A stretch of DNA of 64,000 bases from assembly GCA_014338405.1 (NCBI GenBank), contig JTDE01022256.1, positions 41,280 to 105,279 of the forward strand, written 5' to 3'. The position numbers and the translations under genes are program-made. Positions 50,860 through 61,350 of this stretch are shown one piece after another. Position 1 is the first letter of the stretch, and each line of letters starts with the position of its first letter. Below the pieces are notes generated by a model. That model was not told the DNA's origin and did not search any database. It worked only from the letters and a program-made list of their open reading frames with translations. This stretch comes from Paragonimus skrjabini miyazakii. Taxonomy: Eukaryota; Platyhelminthes; Trematoda; Plagiorchiida; Troglotrematidae.

Positions 50860-52085
50860 ACGACATTCATCCAATGACGAATGTTCCATCCAGTCGTAGG
50901 TTCAAAGAGTACTGAAGCAAGAAATAACTGAGCCTTCTGTATCTCCATGGCGCACTCAAGTAGTCGTTACTACGAACGATAACCACGAAAAAAGGATGGT
51001 TGTTGACTACGGTCAAACCATCAATCACTAATCTGGACACATATCCGTTACTGAGACTTGACATGGTCGAAAAAAATATCAAAATATGTTGTGTACAATG
51101 CGCTCGGTTTGCGGAACGCGCAACACCAAGTGCTCATCCAGGAAGAGGAGAAAATGCACACCAGTTTTGAGGCGTGTGGAGATCAGTATCACTTTTGTCA
51201 CATCCTCAACGGGACAATTGACAGTGGGGTAATATTTCAACGGGTAACTGACAGTATCATTGAAAGATAACAACTGACAGCGACTTTTGATTATGTCGAT
51301 AACATCAGTGTGTGGAGAGGACGAGAAAACTCACGATCGGAACCTGACCAAATTCAGTGAAGTTGTCCAGAAGCGCGAAATGACATTTAATGAAGACAAG
51401 TGTTAGCCACCAGGAAAATTGAACTCTTGGGTTACGAAGCTTTTAAAGGAATTATTAAACCGCATCCTGATCATTTACAACCTCTTCAAAATCTATCCCC
51501 ACCTCGTGATCTGAAGTCCCAACAGCATGCCGTTGGTCTGATTGTCTATTATTCTCGGCGGATTCCCTACTTTTCGGATAAAATGTAGCCCCTCGTAAAT
51601 AACAAAATGTTTCTGCTACCGGAAGAAGTCTTTTGTTTCGAGTTGCTAAAAGAAGAATTTGAGAAAACTATCGTCACGACAGTTGATCACATCCTTCCAT
51701 TGGTCGTTGAGACAGACGCTTCCGATTTTGCGATAGCTGTCACCTTCACCTTCTTCAAAACCCTCTCACAAAGTGAACAGCATACAGTCATTTAAAAAAA
51801 AGAGTTTAAGCTATAGCTGAAGCTATTCGAAAATGGAGACTACCTGCTGGGAACTCACTTTCGACTGGTTACTAATCAATGCCTTTATGCATGATATGAA
51901 TCAAACAAGCAAAATCAAAACGATAGAATCCAACGATGGAAGCTCGAACTTTCATCACACACCTTTGATGTTGAGCATCGCTGGAGGGACCAAATTCGTG
52001 TAGCTGGCGCATTACCTCATAAACAATGCTGTGCACCACTGTCTCTCGAAGAACTTCACTATTCTTTGTGCCTCGGGCGTCAGTC
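50860..52085 (+). pseudogene. reverse transcriptase and RNase H remnant
   Basis: Several short frames carry the family pattern: RFKEVLKQEITEPSVSPW, then KRMVVDYG(Q)TIN, then the active-site box at 51292-51303 read as YVDN where YVDD is expected. The thumb and connection follow (ATRKIELLGYEAFKG, PLQNLSPPRDLK), then the RNase H start (LPLVVETDASDFAIAVTF, which keeps ETDAS). The Asp to Asn change in the box alone would abolish polymerisation. Confidence 0.8.
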
Positions 52086-52099
52086 GGATGCTTCATTTT

Positions 52100-52940
52100 G
52101 CACGTTCGAAAAATTTGCCATTCTCTGATGACGGAATAAAATTAATGACTTCGCGTTGCTCAGTTTGTGGAGAAATCACACTTGCGTTTTAAAAACCATC
52201 TGACAGGAACTTAATCAAACCAACCTAGCCGTCTGATGTCAATTTCAAAGGACCATTTCCTTTGACCACCCCAATAAATCTCTTCATTGTGATACACGAA
52301 TAATCTAGATTCTCGTTTTCCTTTGCTTGTCTCGACATAATATCCTCCACAGTGATTAAATGCTTCCATCAGCTGTTCTTCTTGTTCGGTAGGCCACCTT
52401 ATGTACAGTCACACAGAGGTTTCCCTTTTACATCTGAAAAATTGAAACACTTCCCACACAGTAAAGGGATACTCATCAACAAAGCTACCACCCACAGCCT
52501 TTAAGCTAACGGACAGATTGAAAGGCTGAATGGGACCCTATGGAAAGCAATTACGGTTGCAACAAAAGCAAAAAACTTATATCTCAGCCATTTGGAGGCA
52601 GACCCACTTGACGCCTTACAACTCCTTCTCTCTCCTTTGTGCACCACAACTAACATTACAACACATGAACGGCTGTTTTCCAACAACCATAAATCTATCT
52701 CAGGCGTGTTACTACCAACGTAGCTTCTTCACCCCGGGCTGTTGCTTTTGCAGTGAAACGTGGGGTCATCAAAATATGATACCCTGGTGGACAAAGTGGA
52801 ACTAATCGAGTGAAAACCAAGGTATGCTCGTGATCGACTGCTTATCGGAAGGGAAGAGATTATGTCCCTCGAGCATCTAGCCCCAACAGGTGAAAATGAG
52901 ATCTAATTTCCAGACCAAAACGATTCAGAACAGACTACAG
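52100..52940 (+). pseudogene. integrase remnant
   Basis: Mostly out of frame. Recognisable pieces are a possible FKGP near 52245 and NGQIERLNGTLWKAI near 52508-52555, which is the block around the catalytic Glu of the DDE core. LIEVKTKV near 52801 is probably the C-terminal end of pol. The zinc-binding HHCC domain could not be read. Confidence 0.6.
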
Positions 52941-53186
52941 ATCCAGTGATCGATTACAGCACCTGTAATAATGTTGAGGCAACCCAAAGAATTAGAGCGA
53001 AGGTACTTATTCATGCATCCTCATCACGCCCAGGCCCCATCTTTTTCTTTCCCCGTATGGATGAACGAGAAAAGTCATCTATGTTCGAAATACAGCGAAG
53101 CATGAGATCTTATGAGAAGCAGAGAAATGTGACATTTTTTCCTTATTCAAACTGCACCTTTTTTGACCAACAAACTATGAGACACT

Positions 53187-53195
53187 AGGGGAGGA
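53187..53195 (+). promoter_or_regulatory. polypurine tract (plus-strand primer site)
   Basis: AGGGGAGGA ends exactly where the 3' LTR begins with TG. This is the expected position of the plus-strand primer in an LTR retrotransposon and fixes the LTR start. Confidence 0.75.
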
Positions 53196-53381
53196 TGCAA
53201 AGGACTGTACTGTTACAATGTCGTTAGTTTTCTGCACCGTTCCCTCCTATGACATGTATTAACTATTCCCCTCTTCTCCTTTTAGCTGTCAGTCCAACTG
53301 CAAGAGGAATAAAGCCTTTCTTACGAGCCTCACATCTCAATCCCCGGCTGTCTGAATCGTTGTAGTTGTTTATTCATTACA
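53196..53381 (+). repeat. 3' LTR
   Basis: Starts TGCAAAGGACTG and ends TCATTACA. An AATAAA polyadenylation signal lies near 53311. In the 5' copy the same place reads ACTAATGAAG, so the signal is lost there. Confidence 0.85.
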
Positions 53382-53472
53382 TCAAAGTAGTCGTATTTAG
53401 TATGCCGCAAGCATTCAACTCTTGCTGACCCAAAATGTAAATGCAAATACAGTATACCAACTGAATCTTGGG
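53382..53472. other. short spacer between two retroelements
   Basis: About 90 bp between the LTR element and the Penelope-like element. Nothing recognised. Confidence 0.6.
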
Positions 53473-53476
53473 TACT

Positions 53477-53513
53477 GGGATGTTCGCCGAGCTTGGCATT
53501 TAGGTTGCAAACG
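53477..53513 (+). repeat. terminal inverted repeat, left
   Basis: GGGATGTTCGCCGAGCTTGG followed by CATTTAGGTTGCAAACG. It pairs with the reverse complement of 55884-55920 with five mismatches. The same block closes the Penelope remnant near 1285. Confidence 0.8.
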
Positions 53514-53969
53514 TTTCATCATCAAACGAGGTAACATCATCAGTGCGTAAGTGTTTCAGCGCATAGGTTTGAGCGTAGGGTTTGATGAAGTGTGAGGGAT
53601 CGTTACTCTTAGATAACAGAGTGCGTTGGTCTTCTGACACGACTTCTGGTTAGTCAATTTTTGTTGTTATTGACCCTTGACCTGAATTACCATTGGCTGT
53701 TTACTGTTGAATTTGAACTTTGATCTGACGCCCGAATGGTTATTTGAACTTTTGATATGGATTCTGGTTGGCTGCTCTTTGTTGCTGTTGAACTCTGATC
53801 TCGAATTTAGTTGGTCGATTTTTGTCCTTTGGGGGGGGTCACTTCTTTGCCTTTGGAATTCTAGCCGATTGATTATTCACTGTCTCGTTTCGGTCATCAG
53901 TACCATCCGTTCAAGTTGTTCCCTTTCAGTTTTCCGGCATTTGGGGCTGACGGTGTTTACATCTCTTCA

Positions 53970-54265
53970 AGTCGTTCGGTTCGTATTAACTCACAGATAT
54001 TGTCCAGTTCAATGTATTTGTTTATTGACCCAGCTGATGAGTACCACACTTCAGGGAATTCTTTTACGTATCTAATGTTTACCTGACTAATGACTTCTGC
54101 GGTACTCGGGTTGAAGGTATGTCCCGTTTAATCTTCGTAAAGGAAGATCAAAGAAAATTGGTCGTGCCTCTTGATGGCCAAGCCGTATTCATTAATTTGT
54201 GTCGATAGTCTCCGTTCAATTTGGCAGACTTAATGTTGTCCGCAGTCATTGCATTGGACTTCGCA
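53970..54265 (-). pseudogene. GIY-YIG endonuclease remnant of the Penelope-like element
   Basis: On the minus strand it reads RNFICEVQCNDCGQH, a stop in place of a Tyr codon, then CQIERRLSTQINEYGLAIK and, after another stop, GHTFNPSTAEVI and KEFPEVWYSSAGSINKYIEL. This is the family pattern in which a YxGQTxRRLxxRINEH block follows a zinc-like Cys pair. The central Tyr-x-Gly is damaged, so cleavage activity is not expected. Confidence 0.75.
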
Positions 54266-55600
54266 TATAAAGTTTCTTTTATCAGCGGGTTTGAATCGCT
54301 CCTTTGGTCTTGGGAGTGCTTTTCGTAACGTTGCCTTTGGCTTGTGCGCTAACGAGATACCATGTGATCTTGCGGTCATTTCTGACGCGGTTTTGATGTA
54401 TGGCAGTGCAATTCATTTCGTTAATGGTTTTGTACAGTTTGCATCTCTTTCTTTTTGCCACAAACTCCGTCTGATGAAATTTCGTGGATATCTGTTGCGT
54501 AGAAATACTAGATACAAGTAGTTTTCTTTTTTTCTACGGAGCTCCGCGGTGCTGCAGTATGTTTCAGATCTTTTAAACAGAGTTCGAGTGCACTTCCCTT
54601 TATGGCAGACTGGGTGGTTGTTGTGAACAGTGAGGAGTTGGTCCGTGTGTTTCTTTTCAGCAAACTGAGGTCTCCAGTGTTTCATCAGGTTTGCAGCTGA
54701 TTAGTACATCCAAAAACGGCAGCTGGTCGTCGGTTTCAATCTCCATGGTAAGTTTAATATTGTTGAAAACGTTGTTGGTCAGTCTATGTGTTTGTTACCA
54801 TAGATCGTTTAGGGATTACGAATGTGTCGTCGACATATCGCATCCACAGTTCTTGCCTGATATTTGGTAAGGCGCTACTCTCCAAACTCTGCGTGACCGT
54901 CTCATCGATGAATCTGGTTGTGGGCGAACCCACTGAAGTTCCTTTATGTTCACAGATGTGACCATTGAATTTGAAGTATGCTGACAAACAAAGCTCAGTG
55001 AGATTGCGTATGCTTTCCGGTTTCAAGGACTTATTAGGTCTGGGTTTTTCCTTTAGCAGTCTTTATTTGGCCAAAGTGAGGTCGATGAAAATGAACAGCG
55101 TTGTGACATCAAACGAAATCATTACTTCGTCTTCCTCTATCCAGGCGTTTTTTAGTTTGCTCAAGAATAACAGAGGACTGCTAATGGACTGTTCTGATCA
55201 GTCAATAAGATATCGTAGTCGCTTGAATGGGTTTTTGGCCAGATTGTACGTCGGTGTGCCCGCTAGGGATACAACTGGTCGTAATGAGATACCATCCTTG
55301 TATATTTTCGGTCATCCATAGGATTGAGCGGTAGTTGCATCAGCCGGCTGCATTTTACAGCGTTTCTGTTTGCTTATCTAGTGCGTAGCTTTCAGGTTCT
55401 TTAGTGGTGCTGATTTTGTTAGCTAGTTTTGTGGTGAGATCAGCAATGAGTAGGCGGTAGGTGGTTTTGTCATTGAGCGGATGTTTGGCTTCCTCCACCG
55501 GTCTGCCTTGTCATCTGGTAGGATGATGAAGTCGTCATCTTTTTTGAGGTTGTTCAATGCTCTTTGTTCACCTCTGATGAGGCTGCTGGACTGCCTGTTG
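54266..55600 (-). pseudogene. Penelope-type reverse transcriptase remnant
   Basis: Motifs in order on the minus strand: NLKKDDDFIILPDDKADR near 55560-55500, PKIYKDGISLRPVVSLAGTP near 55310-55250, then YFKFNGHICEHKGTSVGSPT and MRYVDDTFVI. The catalytic YVDD is intact at 54826-54837. After it comes NHPVCHKGKCTRTLFKRSE, typical of the segment before the linker. At least two frameshifts and several stops separate the pieces. The Lys-Gly-Thr-Ser-Val-Gly-Ser-Pro block is the usual Penelope motif with Ser-Val in place of Pro-Met. Confidence 0.87.
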
Positions 55601-55883
55601 CGGGTTATGACTGGAAAAATAGTTTGTCAGATTTTGTGCTGTCTTTTTTGACAGGTTGTCCGATTACATTGCGTGCTCCAAGTGGGCTAATTATTTTTTG
55701 TTTGTTGCATCTGTTGTGTTGAAAGTGAGTTTTTTGACATGGACATCTTGTTCGTCGTTGAATAACGGACGGTTTGATAGGTTTTTGGTCCATCTGTAGT
55801 TGCTAGTGTTGACACCCTTCTTCGCCGATTTTGATAGCTTTTCCTCAAGTACCATACTCTTCCTGTCCATAGCTCTTGCGACT

Positions 55884-55920
55884 CGTTTGTAACCTAAATG
55901 CCAAGTTCGATGAACACCCC
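55884..55920 (-). repeat. terminal inverted repeat, right
   Basis: Its reverse complement GGGGTGTTCATCGAACTTGG then CATTTAGGTTACAAACG matches 53477-53513 at about 32 of 37 positions. It overlaps the codons for GYKRV at the start of the readable Penelope protein. Confidence 0.8.
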
Positions 55921-55925
55921 ACTAA

Positions 55926-58900
55926 CTCAATCCTTAGTTTGAACTACGAACAACACCACTGTTTCCAAACATCAGAAACTGAACCCTGGTTTTAAAACCA
56001 AGACCCTTTCCGATTCCAAACAATACCGTACACTCGGCAGACGGTGGCGCTGGAAACATTCACCACATGAGCAGCAAGTAAGTCGTTTAATTCGAACACG
56101 GCACAATATAGAAACCATCCCGGGAAATACGCAGGGTTAGAATCAGATGCAGATCGAAGAAACTGGTGTAAAAAGCGAAGCGGCTGCACACGAGGAAGCA
56201 TGCAATAATATCTACAAACTTTTTGAAATGATTCAACCATACACAAATGAGCTGTCTCGTCAAAATAAAACAAAGTATAAAACTCTTCAAAAATCACAGT
56301 GAACTTCTTAACAAGTTGTGAACAACTTGTGACAACTTCGGGTTTTAGTTAAATTCGGACGGCAAGCAGGAACTTAACCAGCAGAGCAATGAAATCGACT
56401 TGCGAGCTTAGAAATTTCACACGTGGATTCACTGTCACATGGAACCTACCAAATGATAGAGGAAATAGAGCACTCCTGTAGAAATACCCAAGTTAAAATC
56501 GGCCACTGTTAATGACGAACTGTGAAATTATGCCAGAAAAAAGTAGTTAACTGGGTTAGCTGACTTAGATGAGAATTGATTAAGAAAAACTTGGGCTTCG
56601 ATCGGATCAGGAACTACATACCCACGAGCAGTACGCATTCTATTACCACAAATGAGTTTCCATTAGACATTAGTTTTTCTGGCAAGGTATTTGCTGCCAG
56701 ATTGTTTTAAAAAGTCTTCACTACTAAATGTCCCACCCTAAAAGGTACCCATCACTACACGGAGTCCCAATTTCAAGTGGTTTCTCATATCTCGCTAGCA
56801 CCTATCTGACGATGTGTCATCCAAACAATACCCTGCAACACCTGAATTTGACTAAAGTCGAAGACGTTTGATAATGTAGAAGTAGTATAGGATGTGAATC
56901 CATCGAGAAGCGTGTCAGGGTACTTACAACTGTTTACCAAATAATATCTGCCTCATTCAAGTGGACAACAATGTATATCGAGCTGACTATATGATTTTTT
57001 CCCATCAGAGTGGTCACAGATGGGGCTGACTCCTCTTGAGAGAGAGGGTAACCCAGATCATGCATCAAAAGGCACCACAATCATATTATTTAAAACAAAG
57101 TTGGCTACGATCGTTTGTATAATACCAAGTGTACTTGAATACAATGTAGTTAACACTGTAGTTTACACTATTTTAAAAAAGGTTCATACTGCTGTTAGTA
57201 AAAAAGAGCAATTTCTGTGTACCACACTGCCATCAATGAAGTAGCCAACTAATGTGCAAGAACACCTTCAACTCTCTCAGAACTCTTGTCCAAAGACTAC
57301 CGTGAATTTGTCGGACAGAAAGTATGAGACTTATTTGGCTAGTCAAATAAGGCCAAAGAACTGCGTACTCCTAGAGCTACGTTACCTGCCAATGTTTGTA
57401 ATATACTACTGTGATATGATATGCGACATAGTGACAAAAGTGGTGTTCACTCGTATAAAACTGATTAGGCGATGGCAACAATGATGTGGTACATCTCAAG
57501 CTGTCTGTCTTCAACCCAACGGTCTCGAGTAGACGGAACTCTAGAATTCAAAGAATTACACGATGGCGATAAACGCTGTAACCTCGCTAAAGAGGGTGAA
57601 CCAAATACGGCTGCAATTGTGTGCTGTGGTTGCATCTGGAGGGTTTCTATCTGTAAGAACCGAAAATTTTAGTGAACCTCTAAAAGGAGCCAGTGAATCA
57701 CCTGCAACAACAGGCCACAAAAAATTGAAAACGGGCGTATTCCCGGCTGGCCTGTGCGTGAGGGTAAACGCATAGTACATTACTTCCAATTACCACAAAG
57801 TATTGCATATGCTGGTACTGTGTTATGTGCAGCATTCTACCAAATTAGTATGCACTGATTTTCTAATGAGTAAAAATTAACGAAACGACTTTAAATTATA
57901 AGTAAATCCAAAATTGCAAACGTAGTAGAGCTTTGCATTTAGTGGCCCATTTGGTTCCATAAATCATAGTGTGTTGTTGCATAGTTTTTGGAAGCAATCG
58001 TGCTATTCACAAATTGTAGTTCAGACTTAATGGAAGTTGCCGATACCCCATACTTTTGTGAGTATCTGAGAAGCGCAGCCTATAACAAACTTTGGTGTAT
58101 AAAAGTTTTAATAGAAAGGTCAGAGAACTTTTGACTGAAGTAACACAGGGAAACAGGGATTGAACGTTAATCAAATCTGGTCTCAACTTTCGCACGGAGA
58201 CGGATTTTCCAGCCATGTGAAAGCACTAGATACAAGTTGTTTTTTCTGGAGCTCATCAACAGTATATTTTTACCACGACTTCTAAAACGACCCACGTTCT
58301 GAAGAGGCAAATGTAACGATCAGTGCCACTGGCCTCACATTAGACACAACAGAATATAAACGATCAGGCATATTCGTCTCACTTACACTAAAACGTTGTC
58401 CAGTCGCCCGTTAACTGCAATCGATCTACTTTATCGCGTGAAATCGCAGGTTATTAAGCCTGGTAAGCAACGCAGTGGTTACTGGTAATTAGTAAAGGAT
58501 CTGGTTGACACGACTTGGACAACACTCATAGTTGCTAATAGCTTACTTATGCATATGAACCAAATTCCACGAACAGGAAACATTTTTTCGTTTCACAATA
58601 CAAGATTCTGGTTGTTAAGCTAGGTACCAAGTTATGTATGGACTGTACATTATAACGTTGTCCAAACATAGTCAAAAATAGTCACAGTAATCGAGACAGA
58701 AAACGTCAAGATGTGATTGGTAGCAAAAATGGTTAAAACTTAGCCTGAAGAACAGTGACGCAGTAATGTAGCATACGCTTGTCGTTTGATTAAGTTGTGG
58801 TCATGGTCTACAGAGCCTTAGATTTACGCAGGTATGTAATTGAATTAGTAAATTGGCGACCGTTTCCGGATAGTTGTAAGTGACACGGGTATGTTTCATG

Positions 58901-60818
58901 CAATAAGCTGAATCACACACGTATTGGCTATTGCTGGGTAGCCAAAATGTACCAGAGAACGTTGGATTGAGCTGTAGTTCGAACTCGCGATAAACACTTT
59001 GAAAATCAATATGCATATTGCCAAGGCAAAATATCACCATGAAAAAAAGACTGACAACGGTACCAGCTAAACACCTTACATTTGTGAACCCGCTCCAAAA
59101 AGGACCTCACCTCCACATCAACATCCTGATGAAACACACACTTAGTCGAGGAACCATCAAAAAATGAAACAAGCATGTCGAGGAAGAAAAATCTGTCACC
59201 TTAAACTAGGCCAAAAGTTTAACGACGATAATGACGCCACATTTTCGTGGTTTACATGTATAGGCGAAAAATATGTCGAAATCCATATTGCAGAGAGGAG
59301 TATATAACACAAAGCGATATATTTGACTGGCTCCCCGAAAACTGAGGTTCAAGCATTCGAGTGGTTAGTCACGACCAATTGCGACAGCACCCGGTGAGAA
59401 AGATAGTGATTTAAGTGAAGATTTCCTATAGTGATTCTGCAGACGATCGACCCTATCAGGAGGTTGGGTAAACTGAAATAAGTACCGACGAGGTACCTTC
59501 AGGATGAATAACCCAAAGCGTAAAATTCTACAGTTTTGGGACCAGTACATTATTGACCACATCAAGAATCATCGAGTAACAGAAAGTGTTTCGGAAACTG
59601 AAGACAAGGATCAAGCAGATTCAACAGTCCTATCGACGGGTATCATTGACGCTGCACAAAACGCATCAAAGCACCTCAGGTTATTCGCTTTGAAGCAAAA
59701 AGTTACCTGAGTGCACTCTAGAACTTAGTTTCGTTCCCACTGGTCTTTCTCAGAAGTCACAAAAAATTAACCGGCTTAAAAAACACAACATTGTCAACAA
59801 GTAACCTTGCAGAGTCGTTTTCTGCCTAAGTTTTTTGGGAGAGCACAGAATAGGACGGTTTGTTCCTGTTTGGGTCAAGGGGCATATAACGGTACGGTGG
59901 AACAGTTGCCGCGTTCCCTGATCAGCTTCTAAGGAGCTTAAACAGACGCTGGTTGCCGAAATAAATATGGCTAAAACAGTCGGTGGTCAAACGTTGCTTC
60001 TTTACTGCGCCACTTCCCTGCAAACTTATGACAGAGCTTCCTGTCCACTGTTCTACTAGATGCAATTTATTCTGCAGTAAATGAAAAACTATCACCTTTC
60101 GTCGTGCTAATTTGTCTTGTCTGACAATCCACTCTTTCTTTCTCTGACAACCAGTTTTTGCTGAATGCTTGGTAGGGAAGTTCTAAGATGTTTAGCCAGA
60201 TAACGGTTGCCGATACATACAGCATTGACCCAAATGGCACTCAATCTCTGCTCTTTCCGCCTCCAGACACAATCGTTTTTAATAGAAAACTTTGTAAACT
60301 AGTACGTTTTGGACAGTATGATAGGATTTGTAAGTTTTAAAAGTCAGAGTTGCATCAAAATATCTATCCATCATCGTAGTTTCAGTCACGTTCACTTGCG
60401 GTCTCCTACTTTTTCGAGTTGTTGCAAATGTGAAGGTACAGAAACAAACAGCAAAATGTCTTTTGTTTTCATGATAATTTTCTTCTTAAGTCACTTAAAG
60501 TATTGACAGGCTCACAACCCAAAAAGTGCTGACCAAGATTATAATAATCTAGATGCAAGAGATTTTCTGCTACACTTAGAGATGCTAACAAGACGAAAAA
60601 GAATGTCAGCGTGACTAAAAAATACCGAATCGACAACGAAGAATCGACCACCAGATTATTAACAGACAACACGGACACGCTGAATAGGGTTCCACGTCTA
60701 CCGTGCGGGTACTTTACTATCGTCCTTACTTCACACAATCTGATAACTTCCGGTAAATTGTTGTAGAGCAGTGGACCAACCTAATCCGTCTGTTCCCTCA
60801 AAACTTTTTAAGACTGGA
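55926..60818. other. non-coding stretch with weak exon-like frames
   Basis: A minus-strand frame at 55992-56297 (101 codons) and plus-strand frames at 57020-57244, 57563-57775 and 59504-59710 (NPKRKILQFWDQYIIDHIKN and so on) look mildly protein-like. None has a recognised domain, and splice borders are weak. No mobile-element protein was recognised. Confidence 0.35.
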
Positions 60819-61350
60819 CATCATCATCACCATCATCATAGCAGCCATGAGCCTGACCAAAAAGTACTGTGACTCGGGCCGCCGCTCGCCTCAACATTGA
60901 CGTGGAATACCCTAGAAGAAAACGTTATTAAGGTTGAAAATTAATAAAAGAAATATATGCAGAAGAACCTGAAATTACTTGGATGCGGGTACGCCATTGA
61001 CTGCGACACAACGCCATCTCAGAAAGTGTCTCCAGACAGCGATCTGAGTGATCACGTAGACCCCATCCAGGTAGGCGACACCTAACCACTTTGCTCAGTG
61101 GAGCAGTCAAGGCCTTCATATTTCGTTACCATGTTGCTGTTTGATCACCATGTGGTTTCACCCAACTGTTGGTGGTCTAAGTATATAATGCCCGGTAAGG
61201 TAAACGATCAGCTGGCATACGGAGTACGTGACCGAACCATCGCAGGTTGTGCAACGTGAGTAGTTGACTAATTGAACACGCATCCCGGACGTTCCGGAAT
61301 ATGCGCCGGCGAACTGTCACATTACTCACGCGATCACTTGATGTGAGCTG
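60819..61350 (-). mobile_element. 5'-truncated LINE, copy L3 (same subfamily as L2)
   Basis: Only the last 530 bp of the LINE, on the minus strand. It reads DRVSNVTVRRRIFRN, LLTLHNLRWFGHVLRMPADR and RALYT, then a TAG at the same codon as in copy L2 (61177-61179), then LTAPLSKVVRCRLPGWGL, ETLSEMALCRSQW and a non-coding end. The 3' tail is an ATG-type repeat (seen here as CAT at 60821-60839). Similarity to 48400-48929 is close along the whole length. No clear target-site duplication was found. Confidence 0.88.

Larger units (their letters stand above)
49432..53381 (+). mobile_element. Ty3/gypsy-like LTR retrotransposon (CsRn1-like), complete but decayed
   Basis: Two LTRs of about 187 bp bound an interior that reads, in order, gag, zinc knuckle, aspartic protease, reverse transcriptase, RNase H and integrase remains, the Ty3/gypsy order. 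A polypurine tract lies directly before the 3' LTR. Flanks TCAAT and TCAAA may be a worn 5-bp target duplication. Many stops and frameshifts break every gene. LTRs differ at many positions by eye, so the insertion is old. It lies upstream of the candidate exon at 49292-49392 on the minus strand. CsRn1-like assignment rests on the remembered character of fluke gag and pol motifs, not on a search. Confidence 0.88.
53473..55922 (-). mobile_element. Penelope-like element with inverted termini, decayed
   Basis: Read on the minus strand it begins GYKRVARAMDRKSMVLEEKL then SNRPLF, continues with the reverse transcriptase, a linker and a GIY-YIG endonuclease remnant, and ends in a 3' region related to the remnant at 845-1285. 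The two ends are inverted repeats of 37 bp (53477-53513 and 55884-55920, about 32 of 37 identical). Stops and shifts occur throughout, so it is inactive. Penelope-like elements with Perere/Cercyon-type RTs are known from flatworms. Confidence 0.9.

Noticed and set aside
53530..53575. Hammerhead-ribozyme-like core in the Penelope 3' end (CTGATGA ... GAAAC, minus strand; also near 1208-1235, plus strand)
   Set aside because: Penelope-like elements are known to carry hammerheads, and the two conserved strings are present in order. The sequence between them does not form stem II by hand, and no stem III hairpin could be drawn. A covariance-model search would settle it.
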